A DNA stretch of 64,000 bases. Origin: G965276765 sp965276825 (GTDB lineage: Bacteria; Actinomycetota; Acidimicrobiia; Acidimicrobiales; Palsa-688). Position 1 is the stretch's first letter; every line of letters begins with the position of its first letter. Below, one piece after another: positions 33,940-42,088 of this stretch. The notes under the pieces were generated by a model, which saw nothing but the letters and a program-made list of their open reading frames with translations, was not told the origin of the DNA and searched no databases. The position numbers and the translations under genes are program-made. Where the stretch lies: positions 310,001 to 374,000 of the forward strand of contig OZ255630.1 of the NCBI GenBank assembly GCA_965276825.1, written 5' to 3'.

Positions 33940-34538
33940 GCCGACCGTTGCCGCTGCCGCCGCTGCTGGTGGTGACCGACGGGTCAGGCACCGGCGGCCG
34001 CCCCCTGTCCGAAGTGGTCAGCGCCGCCATCGACGGAGGCGCCCGGGCCGTGCTGCTACGCGAGAAGCACCTGCCCCGCCAAGAACGCAGCCGCCTGGCC
34101 GGCCAGCTGGCCGTCCTCCTCGCCCCGGTCGACGGCCTGCTGCTAGTGGCGTCGGACCCGACGGTCCTGGCCGACGGGGTCCATCTGGCCGCCGCCGACC
34201 CGAGCCCCGAGCCGCTGGCCGCACTGACCGGGCGTTCCTGCCACACCTACGCGGAGATTGCCCGGGCCGCCGCCGAAGGCTGCCGCTACGCCATCCTCTC
34301 GCCGATCTTCCCCACCGCCTCCAAGCCCGGATACGGCCCCGCGCTGGGCCCGGCCGCCCTGGGGTGCCATCCCCTGCCCGTCTGGGCCCTCGGCGGGATC
34401 CAAGCCGACAACGCCGCTTCCTGCCTGGCGGCGGGAGCCGCCGGCGTGGCCGTCATGGGAGCGGTCATGCGCGCCCCGGACCCGGCGGCGACGGTCACCC
34501 AGTTGTGCGCCGCCCTGGCCGGTGCCGTGCGGCCATGA
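33936..34538 (+). CDS. tenI: TenI/ThiE-family protein, probable thiazole tautomerase
   Basis: A second, divergent member of the thiamine-phosphate synthase fold (200 residues): ARAVLLREKHLPRQERSRLA, DPTVLADGVHLAAADPSP, then RSCHTYAEIARAA with the His that marks TenI (catalytic His) and AILSPIFPTASKPGYGPALG. With thiE already first in the operon, aromatisation of the ThiG product is the likelier role; residual ThiE activity is the alternative. GTG start overlaps thiG, and the stop overlaps thiD (ATGA). Confidence 0.8.
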   Translation: MSRPLPLPPLLVVTDGSGTGGRPLSEVVSAAIDGGARAVLLREKHLPRQERSRLAGQLAVLLAPVDGLLLVASDPTVLADGVHLAAADPSPEPLAALTGRSCHTYAEIARAAAEGCRYAILSPIFPTASKPGYGPALGPAALGCHPLPVWALGGIQADNAASCLAAGAAGVAVMGAVMRAPDPAATVTQLCAALAGAVRP

Positions 34539-35344
34539 CGAGCTTCACACCGCCGGTGGCCATGACCATCGCCGGTTCCGACTCCAGCGGAGGAGCGGGA
34601 ATCCAAGCCGACCTTCGGACCTTCGCTGCCCTCGGTGTGTTCGGGACCACCGCCATCACCGCGGTGACCGCCCAGAACACCACCGACGTGCGACGGGTCG
34701 ACGCCCTCCCCGCGGCCGCGGTCACCAGCCAGGTCGAGGCGGTCCTCGACGACTTCGCCGTCGCCGCCGTCAAGACCGGCATGCTCGCCGAGGACCGCAT
34801 CGTCGGTGCCGTCGTCGCGCTCGCCGCCGCCGGCCGGCTCCCCAACCTGGTCGTCGACCCGGTGATGGTCGCCTCCTCCGGCGCCGTTCTGGCCTCAAAG
34901 GCCGCCGTCGCGGCCTACCGCGACCACCTGCTGCCCCTCGCCGTCGTGGTGACACCCAACTTGCCCGAAGCCGCGGTGCTGGCCGGGGTGAGCGGTCGAG
35001 ATCGAGGTGACCAGGAGCTGCTGGCCCGGACGCTGGGACAGTGGACGGGTGCAGCCGTGGTCGTCAAGGGCGGTCACGCCGGCGGGGACCGGGCCGTCGA
35101 CGTCGTCTGGCACGACGGGAAGATGTGCTGTTTCGACCGGCCGCGAGTGGCGACGGTCAACACGCACGGCTCGGGATGCACGTTTGCCGCCGCCGTCGCC
35201 GGCCGCCTGGCCCGCGGTGACAGCGTGCTCGAAGCCGTCGAAGCAGCTGGCGACTTCGTGCACCGCGCCCTCGCCGCGGCGGCCGGTTGGCGCCTCGGCA
35301 CCGGCCCCGGACCGCTGGACCACTTCGGCTGGGGGAACCGATGA
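34535..35344 (+). CDS. thiD: Hydroxymethylpyrimidine/phosphomethylpyrimidine kinase
   Basis: Phosphorylates HMP and HMP-phosphate to the pyrophosphate used by ThiE. About 269 residues: MTIAGSDSSGGAGIQADLRT near 10, AITAVTAQNTT, AVKTGMLAEDRIV near 85, VDPVMVASSGAVL near 110, and TVNTHGSGCTFAAAVAGRLA near 205 with the catalytic Cys/Asp-type anion hole region. The ATG overlaps tenI and its stop overlaps tenA (ATGA). Confidence 0.94.
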   Translation: MTSFTPPVAMTIAGSDSSGGAGIQADLRTFAALGVFGTTAITAVTAQNTTDVRRVDALPAAAVTSQVEAVLDDFAVAAVKTGMLAEDRIVGAVVALAAAGRLPNLVVDPVMVASSGAVLASKAAVAAYRDHLLPLAVVVTPNLPEAAVLAGVSGRDRGDQELLARTLGQWTGAAVVVKGGHAGGDRAVDVVWHDGKMCCFDRPRVATVNTHGSGCTFAAAVAGRLARGDSVLEAVEAAGDFVHRALAAAAGWRLGTGPGPLDHFGWGNR

Positions 35345-36027
35345 CCACCAGGAACGCCGCCGCAGCACCGGGCCATTTCTGCGAGCAGGCCTGGTCGTCG
35401 ACCGCGGCCCTCCAGGAGCGGATCGTGTCTCATCCCTTCAACGAGGCGCTCGCCGCCGGCACCCTCGACCAGACCCGGTTCGCCTACTACCTGGTCCAGG
35501 ACTCCCGCTATCTCCGCCAGTTCTCCGCCGCTCTCAACACCGCCGCCCGCCGAGCAGCCGACGACGCGGAGGCCGCGTTCTTTTCCCGCGGCGCCCAGCG
35601 GGCCCTCACCGTCGAGGGGTCCCTCCACTCGGGCTACCTCGCCCGGCTCCTGCCCTTCGACTCCGCCGCCGCCATGGCGACCTCCGACGCCTGCCGGGCC
35701 TACACAGCGTTCTTGAGTCGGGCGGCCGCCGAGCGCCCCTACCCAGTCCTCGTCGCGTCACTGCTGCCCTGCTTCTGGGTGTACCAGCACGTCGGCCAAC
35801 GGATCCTCGCCCGCACCGCCAGCCAGCCAACCCACCCCTACCGGGAGTGGATCGACACCTACAGCGATCCCTCCTTCGCCGCCGCCGTCGGCGAGATCAG
35901 AGCCATCGCCGACCGCCGGGCAACCGCCGACCCGGTCCACGCCCGCACCATGCTCGACGCCTTCGGTGAGGCCACCGGGCACGAATGGGCCTTCTGGGAT
36001 GCCGCCTGGAACTGGGCGCCGGGCTGA
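35341..36027 (+). CDS. tenA: TenA/thiaminase II family aminopyrimidine hydrolase
   Basis: Salvages degraded thiamine by hydrolysing aminopyrimidines to HMP, the ThiD substrate. 228 residues, all-helical: SHPFNEALAAGTLDQTRFAY near 31, YLVQDSRYLRQFSAAL, then LVASLLPCFWVYQHVGQRI near 140 with the catalytic Cys, EWIDTYSDPSFAAAV near 167 and a C-terminal HEWAFWDAAW with the catalytic Glu. Last gene of the operon. With no thiC nearby, salvage through TenA and ThiD may be a main HMP source. Confidence 0.92.
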   Translation: MTTRNAAAAPGHFCEQAWSSTAALQERIVSHPFNEALAAGTLDQTRFAYYLVQDSRYLRQFSAALNTAARRAADDAEAAFFSRGAQRALTVEGSLHSGYLARLLPFDSAAAMATSDACRAYTAFLSRAAAERPYPVLVASLLPCFWVYQHVGQRILARTASQPTHPYREWIDTYSDPSFAAAVGEIRAIADRRATADPVHARTMLDAFGEATGHEWAFWDAAWNWAPG

Positions 36028-36179
36028 CCCAATGCTGAGCCACCACGCCCGCTCAACACCCGGCCGACGGCCAATCGCCGCGGCTCCAGGGCACGAGTGA
36101 CAGCCGACTTGGTTTCCGCACCCCCGAGGCTACGTGCCCGGCAATCGCCACCCTGCGCCGTATACAACCGCCGACGCGA

Positions 36180-36298
36180 GGGTCCATCACGTCATCGACA
36201 AGCACGCCTCCCATCTCTCCCCGGCGCTCAGCGAGCACATCAACGTGTACGGCTCCCTCAGCTTCGACGTCGAACGGTGGCCCCTCGAAGTGGCGGCG
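36180..36298 (+). pseudogene. Tn3-family transposase C-terminal remnant
   Basis: VIDKHASHLSPALSEHINVY followed by GSLSFDVERWPLEV resembles the C-terminal end of Tn3-type transposases (LSPxxxEHINxxGxxxxD.). Only about 40 residues remain, immediately before repeat copy B. No Tn3 terminal repeat was found. Confidence 0.4.
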
Positions 36299-36770
36299 GA
36301 GGTCCAGTCGGGCTCGGCGAGAATGCGCCTGGCTGGGGGTTGCCGAAGGCGAGGACCCACAGTCGGCCCACTGGAGGAGGGCCAGTAGGTCCCTCGGGCG
36401 CCGGGATTAGGGGGGGCAAGCCGGTTCGACGTTGTCCGCTGACGGGGGCGAACGAACACCGAGACGGGGGCGAACGAGCAGCGAGGCACTGGGGTCGGGA
36501 GCCTCGGGCTGGGCCCCGGAGGTGTCGGTGCCGACACCTCCGACGGCCGTCAGCTGCGGATGTAAGTGGGGAAGTGCTCGGAGGCAGTGGGGAACGGGAG
36601 GACGGTGATGGGGAAGACCCGGGCGGCGAAGGGGAGCTCGGGGATGGTGATGGGGAAGTTTTGGGGAACAGATCAAGATTGCTAACGACGATAAGGGTCG
36701 TTTGCGGGACGTGGCAGGTGTTGCGGAGCCCCCGCCACCGGGACTGACACCGGGCGGGGTATACGGACAC
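36297..36770. repeat. Dispersed degenerate repeat, copy B (downstream of the thiamine operon)
   Basis: Partner of copy A at 30620-31064, same orientation. It even retains a counterpart of the thi -10 (GGCGGGGTATAC), but no riboswitch follows. Shared blocks are listed under copy A. No coding potential is recognised. Confidence 0.75.
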
Positions 36771-36783
36771 CCCCGACCTGGGC

Positions 36784-36828
36784 ACCCCCTCCGACCCCCC
36801 TCCGACCCCCCTCCGACCCCCCTCCGAC
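36784..36828. repeat. Short tandem repeat, 11-bp unit, about four copies
   Basis: CCCCCCTCCGA repeated head to tail with a slightly different first and last unit, just upstream of the 3' end of the esterase gene. Confidence 0.85.
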
Positions 36829-36855
36829 CTGGGCTGTCACCGCTCAGGGTTCGGC

Positions 36856-37830
36856 TCACGGGACGGGAAGGTTCGGTCCACTGGCAACGAAGGCACGGTC
36901 GAGGGCGGCGTCTCGGTCCGCGACGAATCGCTGGGAGACCAGAGCGGAGGGAACCATCCGGTCGAATCCGTGATGCGCCGCGGGGTATACGTGCAGCTCT
37001 GTTGGGACATTGGCGTGCATGAGGCGCTGGGCGTAGAGGATGTCTTCGTCGACGAACAGGTCCAGCTCGCCGGTTAGGACCGTCGAAGGCGCTAGGCCGG
37101 ATAGGTTCTCCATCCGGGTGGGAGCCGCGTATGCTGAAACGTCGGCCGTGCCGTAGTTTTCACCGAGGTAGCCGCGCCAGCCGATCTCGTTGCTGGCGCG
37201 GTTCCAAACCTCGCGGTCGGTGACCATGAAACTGGATGGCGTGGAATTCGTGTCATCCAGCATCGGGTAGACCAGCAGCTGGTGGACGACGGAGAGCTCG
37301 CCCCGATCTCGAACGAGGAGGGCGAGCCCGGCCGCCGAGCCACCGCCGGAGCTGTGGCCGCCTATGACCACCCGCTGGGGGTCAACACGCAGCTCGGCAG
37401 CGTTGCCGATCGTCCAGGCCAAGCCCGCATAGCAATCTTCCGCCGGCGCTGGGAACGGGTGCTCTGGGGCACGTCGCCAGTCCACCGACACTACGACGCA
37501 GTGATGCCGATCCGCGATCTCTTCGCAGTATTGGTCGTCCATATCGGGCGCCGTCATCACGTACCCGCCGCCCTGGATCCAATACAGGCACGGCAACACG
37601 TCGTCCGTCCCGGCCGGCCGGAAGACCCTGATCATCACGTCCGGATCCCCCTGAGCTCCGGGCGCCGAGTGATCCGAGTGTGTGACCGATGGATTCGGCT
37701 CCGCGACATTTACCTGGGCGTAAAGCTCGGCCATTGCCGCACGGGCGGCAGGGATGTCCCGTAGATCCATGATCGGGAGTTGTGAGACGACCGCGGCTAA
37801 TTCCGGGTCCAGACGGTCCATGATCGGCAT
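36856..37830 (-). CDS. Alpha/beta hydrolase, hormone-sensitive-lipase-type esterase
   Basis: A 324-residue carboxylesterase-like enzyme. The oxyanion motif normally HGGG reads WIQGGGYVM (about 84-92), with Gln replacing the His. The nucleophile elbow is IGGHSSGGGSAAGLAL (Ser near 162), then VLTGELDLFVDEDILYA with the acid and AAHHGFDRMVP with the catalytic His. Also VSVDWRRAPEHPFPAPAEDC, the family-typical cap and core junction. It stands alone between repeats and remnants. Substrate unknown; small acyl esters are usual. Confidence 0.85.
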   Translation of the reverse strand: MPIMDRLDPELAAVVSQLPIMDLRDIPAARAAMAELYAQVNVAEPNPSVTHSDHSAPGAQGDPDVMIRVFRPAGTDDVLPCLYWIQGGGYVMTAPDMDDQYCEEIADRHHCVVVSVDWRRAPEHPFPAPAEDCYAGLAWTIGNAAELRVDPQRVVIGGHSSGGGSAAGLALLVRDRGELSVVHQLLVYPMLDDTNSTPSSFMVTDREVWNRASNEIGWRGYLGENYGTADVSAYAAPTRMENLSGLAPSTVLTGELDLFVDEDILYAQRLMHANVPTELHVYPAAHHGFDRMVPSALVSQRFVADRDAALDRAFVASGPNLPVP

Positions 37831-38249
37831 GTTTCCTCCGTGTTGAGGGGCTCACAGCCGAGCGTAGTGGTCAGCTCGTCGTGATCCCGCCGGGCCTTGG
37901 AACTCAGTCTGGTCCTCCGTCGAGACTGGAAGCAGTAGGCTTCCGCCCACCGACGCCAGGAAGCGGACCCGCCCGGCATTCCGCGACGGTGTGGACAGAC
38001 GGAGGTTTAACTGGTTCCGGAAGAAGCTATCCGACCTGGCGCTCTCTCGTTGCAGCGGCGGAGCAGGGTACGCGACGACCTACTGATGGTCGTCCACCGG
38101 GAGATCGCTCAGGACCGGAGGGTGAGGTGGCAGGGGTCCGATCGAGGAGACCGAAACTCAGCGGCAAGATCGGTGTCCGAGTATTCGTCAAATCGTCAAA
38201 GGCGTCCTTATCGTGCGTTGGGTTATGCAGCGGGCGGCGATGGTCCGAA
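37831..38249. other. Spacer with no recognised gene
   Basis: Open frames on both strands lack ribosome sites and family motifs. GC is lower and stop codons are commoner than in flanking genes, consistent with decayed sequence that may include the lost C-terminal half of the alcohol dehydrogenase. Confidence 0.4.
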
Positions 38250-38700
38250 CGGCTGATCCGGCGAAGCACGGCCAGCGCCGGGCGACGAATGCGCGATACC
38301 GTTCAGCCCTGTTGTGCGGAGGATATCGGTCGGCGTCATGCGCAAGACCTCGGAGTCGAGAAGTACCACCCGGGCTCAAAGTTTCGGATCCCAAAATATG
38401 CGCTTCACCCCTTGAGTGTTGGTGGCCCCTCCACCAGGGGTCATCTCGGCGCCTGAGAGTGTTGTCGGTATGACGATGACTGGCATTTTGTCGGCCGGCG
38501 TAGCCGGCTGATGAAGGTCTGCGGGAGGGCTGAAAGTGCTGCAGTGGTCCTCTAGTCGACCACCTTCGGCGAGAAGAAGAGCGCATGCTTTCGCAGTATC
38601 GCCAGTGCTTCCGCCTCCAAACGCAACTACCGCATCCGGTGCTACGGGCCGCGATGTCCGTTCACCGGCGCCCCCTTGGAGGAGCGGTAGGGCCAGGACG
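38250..38700 (-). pseudogene. Iron-containing alcohol dehydrogenase remnant, frameshifted
   Basis: DAVVAFGGGSTGDTAKACAL is the NAD-binding GGGS motif, followed by KMPVIVIPTTLSGAEMTPGG and KRIFWDPKL. A frame change is then needed to read VVLLDSEVLRMTPTDILRTT and GLNGIAH, the first metal-binding His. Both the N-terminus and the metal-binding C-terminal domain are missing. Among Fe-ADHs, maleylacetate reductase-like proteins share the STGDTAKA form. Confidence 0.65.
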
Positions 38701-39130
38701 TGGACCGCCCGGGCGCCGGCCTCATCCCCGGGCGGCTTGCCGGCGTCGGGCCACGACCACAGCGGTGACCGCCACGGCGGCGACGGCCAAGGGCGGCCGG
38801 CCGAGCAGCAACTCGGCACATGCCGCGAGGCGGACCAGGCGGTGCGCCAGGTGAGCGGTGCTGGGCTCGCGGAGGACTAGGAATCGGCCCAGCGGGGACG
38901 GGGGCGCCCTAGAGGACCGAGGTCCGCAACCAGATAACGGTGTCAACTCCGACGCCACGAGCCCCTATGGAGCAGCACGCTCCGTGGCAGAGCACTCTGG
39001 TCGGTGACTGGACCGCTCGGTAGGCGGGGCGACGAACAGAATCCCACGCTCGGTGACCGACGCCGACCTTGATTGACCACTACGTTCCGCCGCTCCCAGA
39101 ATTTCTTGCGTCCTACGAGTGTCCTGGCGC
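38701..39130. other. Spacer with no recognised gene
   Basis: No tRNA, domain or credible start was found on either strand between the dehydrogenase remnant and the hairpin after tmRNA. Confidence 0.4.
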
Positions 39131-39161
39131 GGTCAGAGCCCTCCGGTAGAGGGCTCTGACC
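39131..39161 (-). terminator. Perfect 13-bp hairpin downstream of tmRNA
   Basis: GGTCAGAGCCCTC, loop CGGTA, GAGGGCTCTGACC. It lies 25 bases beyond the tmRNA 3' end on the transcribed strand. No T-run follows on the minus strand, but GC-rich actinobacterial terminators often lack one. Confidence 0.55.
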
Positions 39162-39185
39162 AGCAGTTTTGCAACGAAATGGGGG

Positions 39186-39533
39186 TGGAGGTGGCGGGAA
39201 TCGAACCCGCGTCCTTCGATGCCTCGTCGGGGCTTCTCCGAGCGCAGCCGGTGATCAGATCTCGGGCTCCCCGCTCGCCACCGGCACCGGCAGGGAGCCC
39301 CAGTCGGCAAGATGTCCCCGGTGGTCGGCCGACGCGGCCACCGGGTGAGCCCTACTTGATGACGCTCGTGACCGACCCGCAGGGCTGGGGTCGGGCGAAC
39401 GGGCCACTGTTAAGCGGCCAGTGCGAGCTGAGGCTCGGCGTTTGTTTGTGTGTTCCGGCTCTTTAACGTGGTTCCGGAGACCACGGCTCGCTTCTCCCGA
39501 GTCGACGACCAAAGTCGAAAGCCGATCACCCCC
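39186..39533 (-). ncRNA. ssrA: tmRNA (transfer-messenger RNA)
   Basis: Rescues stalled ribosomes and adds a degradation tag. The 5' end GGGGGTGATCGGCTTTCGAC pairs with the 3' end CACCTCC (acceptor stem), preceded by the T-arm GGTTCGATTCCCGCC. The coding part, ending with TAA at 39410-39412, encodes a tag finishing NTQTNAEPQLALAA. CCA is not encoded (discriminator A is followed by CCCCC). Length about 348 nt. SmpB, its protein partner, is encoded 1.3 kb upstream on the same strand. Confidence 0.95.
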
Positions 39534-39603
39534 GTGTCAAGGTGCGTCTCCGGCGGGACCGCCGGAACGACGATCGTACCCGAGACCGGCTCCCGGCGGC
39601 GGC

Positions 39604-40737
39604 TCAGGCGGTGCCGACGACCGGCCGCGTCCACGCGTCACCCCGCACGATGGCCTCGACGTCGCTCGGCAGGACGGCGCCGACGCTCCTGCCGTCCTCG
39701 ACGGCGATGAGCATCTGGCGCCCCCCGGTGCGGGTCAGGGCGTCGAGGAGGTCCTCCCACGGGTCGGTGCGCCCGACCGCCTCGACGGGCACGGCCACGT
39801 CGCTCGCCCGGATCGCCGACCAGGGGCCGGGCACGGCCCGGAGGGCGTCGCCGGTGACCAGCCCGCAGTAGCCGCCGCCCCAGCGCTCGAGGAGCCAGAC
39901 GGCCCCCGGGTCGGCCTCCACGTAGCGGGTGACGAACTCCGACGCCTCCATCCACCCGGGACCCGATTGGACCGGGCGCATCACGTCGTGGACGGCGCGG
40001 CCATCGAGGGCCCGGCCGATGACGGCCTGGCGGTCCTCGTCGCGCGCCGCGCTCAGGATCCACCAGCCGAGCATCACGATGAGCAGACCGTCGAGCTGAC
40101 CCTGGCCGGTGACGACCTGGTAGCCACCGAGACCGATGACGGCGGCGGCCAGGGCCATGCCGGCCCACGACGTGGCCCGGCCGGCCGACCACCGGTTGCG
40201 GGTGATCCGCCAGATCAGGGCGTGGAGGACCCGTCCACCGTCGAGAGGAGCGGCGGGCAGCAGGTTGAACCCGGCCAGCACCACGTTGATCGCCGCCAGC
40301 CATCCGAGGCCGGCCACGAGGAGCGGGTCGGCGCCGACGCCGCTCGCCCCGGCGCGCGCCGCGAAGAGCACCCCTCCGATGACCAGGCTGACCAGTGGGC
40401 CGACCGCGGCCACGCTGAGCTCCCGCAGTGGCGTCCTGGTGTCACCGGCGATCCGGGTGACCCCGCCCATCCACGACAGGGTGATGCCCTCCACCTCGAG
40501 CCCGGCTCTGCGGGCCACCACGGCGTGGCCGAGCTCGTGGAGCAGGACGCCGACCAGGAGGCCGAGCGCGGTCAGGGCCCCGGCGACGACGTAAAGCGCC
40601 TGGCCGTGACCGGGTGCGTCGTAGGGGAACCGGTTGCGGGCCAGTCCCAGGGCGAAGACGACGACGATGGCGAGCAGGGACCAGTTGAGGCCCACCGGGA
40701 CGCCGGCGATGCGCCCGAGCCTGACCGTGTCCCTCAT
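39604..40737 (-). CDS. Site-2 protease-like M50 metalloprotease with CBS-type C-terminus
   Basis: A 377-residue membrane protease. The zinc site is VLLHELGHAVVARRAGLEVE (HExxH, about 65-69), and the second motif is FNLLPAAPLDGGRVLHALIW with the third zinc ligand Asp near 160. About six hydrophobic helices occupy the first 230 residues. The rest (VHDVMRPVQSGPGW; ALTRTGGRQMLIAV; VGAVLPSDVEAIV) looks like a pair of CBS domains that would sense nucleotides. It lies between smpB and ssrA on the same strand; its substrate is unknown. Confidence 0.88.
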   Translation of the reverse strand: MRDTVRLGRIAGVPVGLNWSLLAIVVVFALGLARNRFPYDAPGHGQALYVVAGALTALGLLVGVLLHELGHAVVARRAGLEVEGITLSWMGGVTRIAGDTRTPLRELSVAAVGPLVSLVIGGVLFAARAGASGVGADPLLVAGLGWLAAINVVLAGFNLLPAAPLDGGRVLHALIWRITRNRWSAGRATSWAGMALAAAVIGLGGYQVVTGQGQLDGLLIVMLGWWILSAARDEDRQAVIGRALDGRAVHDVMRPVQSGPGWMEASEFVTRYVEADPGAVWLLERWGGGYCGLVTGDALRAVPGPWSAIRASDVAVPVEAVGRTDPWEDLLDALTRTGGRQMLIAVEDGRSVGAVLPSDVEAIVRGDAWTRPVVGTA

Positions 40738-40817
40738 GGCTCCGCTCTACCACCTGGGCGCGGCCGAGCTGGGTCGTCGGCCTCGGGACTCAACCACTTC
40801 TCAGGCACGAGGGCCGC

Positions 40818-41306
40818 TCATTCGCCACGTTGCCCGGCGCGCGACGCGCGCCTGGCCTCGCGGTCGGCATCGCGCGCCGCGATGGCGTGGCGCTTGTCGT
40901 AGCGCTTGCGGCCCTTGGCCAGGGCCAGGTCGACCTTGGCGCGCCCGTCACGGAAGTAGACCGCGAGGGGCACGAGGGTCAACGAGTCCTGGGTGGTGCG
41001 GGCGGCCAGCTCGTCGATCTGGCGCCGGTGCATCAGCAGCTTGCGAGACCGGTCGGCGTCGACCGCGCCGAAGCCGTTGGCGTACTCGTAGGGGGCGACG
41101 TGGACCCCGTGGAGCCAGAGCTCGCCGTCGCTGACCCGGGCGTAGGCCTCACGCAGCTGCACCTTGCCGTCCCTGACCGACTTGACCTCGCTGCCGTGGA
41201 GGACGATCCCCGCCTCGAAGGTCTCCACCACGTCGTAGTCGTACCTGGCCCTGCGGTTCTGCGCGACGGGCCGACCCTCGGCGACAGTGCGGAGCTTCGG
41301 GGCCAT
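40818..41306 (-). CDS. smpB: SsrA-binding protein SmpB
   Basis: Brings tmRNA into stalled ribosomes. 162 residues: QNRRARYDYDVVETFEAGIV, LHGSEVKSVRDGKVQLREAY, FLHGVHVAPYEYAN-like WLHGVHVAPYEYANGF, LLMHRRQIDELAARTTQDSL and VDLALAKGRKRYDKRH. All family blocks are present, with a basic C-terminal tail. It is divergent from mec with only 24 bp between the starts. Confidence 0.96.
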   Translation of the reverse strand: MAPKLRTVAEGRPVAQNRRARYDYDVVETFEAGIVLHGSEVKSVRDGKVQLREAYARVSDGELWLHGVHVAPYEYANGFGAVDADRSRKLLMHRRQIDELAARTTQDSLTLVPLAVYFRDGRAKVDLALAKGRKRYDKRHAIAARDADREARRASRAGQRGE

Positions 41307-41330
41307 GACCCCTCACGGTACCTTCACCGA

Positions 41331-41756
41331 GTGCTCCTGCTCACGAGACCGCTGCTCGACACCATGGTCGCCCACTGCATCGACGGCGCCCCGCTCGAGG
41401 CGTGCGGGCTGCTGACCGGTCGCGCGGGGCCGCCCGACCCGACGGGGGAGGAGCGGGTGGCGGTCGACGCCTGCCTCCCGGCCACCAACGAGGCCGCCTC
41501 GGCGCGGGTCTACACGCTCGCCCCGATCGATCTCCTCCACGCCGACCGGCGGGCCGCGGACACCGGCGCCGACGTGGTCGGCGTCTACCACTCCCACACC
41601 CACACCGACGCGTGGCCGTCGCCGACCGACGTCGCCCAGGCCCCCGACCCGGCGTGGCACTACGTGCTCGTGTCGCTGCGGGATCTCGAACCGGCGGTGC
41701 GCTCCTACCGGATCGTCGACGGGAAGATCGAAGAGGAGTCGGTGGTTCTACAATGA
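41331..41756 (+). CDS. mec: JAMM/MPN+ metalloprotease acting on CysO-cysteine (Mec type)
   Basis: Zinc peptidase that in Mycobacterium tuberculosis releases cysteine from the CysO-cysteine adduct. 141 residues: the JAMM motif is complete, with Glu in APLEACGLLTG near 22 and GVYHSHTHTDAWPSPTDVAQ (HxHx7SxxD) near 84-97. It directly precedes cysO and cysM. GTG start at 41331, close to the divergent smpB start. Confidence 0.9.
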   Translation: MLLLTRPLLDTMVAHCIDGAPLEACGLLTGRAGPPDPTGEERVAVDACLPATNEAASARVYTLAPIDLLHADRRAADTGADVVGVYHSHTHTDAWPSPTDVAQAPDPAWHYVLVSLRDLEPAVRSYRIVDGKIEEESVVLQ

Positions 41757-41808
41757 CGAGCAGTCCGGTCAGGTTTCCTGGCCGGGCCCGGATCAACCTG
41801 GAGCTGCC

Positions 41809-42084
41809 GTGTCGATCGCTGTCCGCCTACCCACCATCCTGCGCCCTTCGGCCGGCGGGGAGGCCGTCGTCAACGCCGCCGGCGCCACGGTCGGGGAGGT
41901 CTTCGACGACCTCGTCCGCCAGCACCCGGGGCTCCGTGACCAGCTCCTCACCGGCGACGGGGAGCTGCACCGCCATCTCAACATCTTCCTCAACGACGAC
42001 GACATCCGCTACCTGGGCAAGCTCGATGCCAAGGTGTCCGAGACCGACACCGTCACCCTGATGCCCGCCGTCGCCGGGGGCTGA
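41809..42084 (+). CDS. cysO: Sulfur carrier protein CysO (MoaD/ThiS family)
   Basis: A 91-residue ubiquitin-like protein ending in VAGG, whose thiocarboxylated C-terminal Gly supplies sulfur to O-phosphoserine-dependent cysteine synthesis. SIAVRLPTILRPSAGGEAVV, VFDDLVRQHPGLRDQLL, HLNIFLNDDDIRYL and the acidic VSETDTVTLMPAVAGG match CysO. It is 52 bp after mec and 4 bp before cysM. Confidence 0.93.
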   Translation: MSIAVRLPTILRPSAGGEAVVNAAGATVGEVFDDLVRQHPGLRDQLLTGDGELHRHLNIFLNDDDIRYLGKLDAKVSETDTVTLMPAVAGG

Positions 42085-42088
42085 CGGC

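Noticed and set aside
36752..36770. Second TPP riboswitch near repeat copy B
   Set aside because: The -10-like GGCGGGGTATAC is present, but there is no CTGAGA or GAACCTGATC downstream.
36784..36828. CRISPR-like array
   Set aside because: The 11-bp units are contiguous with no spacers, and no cas genes are in the window.
39186..39220. tmRNA 3' end as integrase attachment site for the mobile region
   Set aside because: I found no second copy of the 3' end sequence in the window, and no integrase gene next to it.
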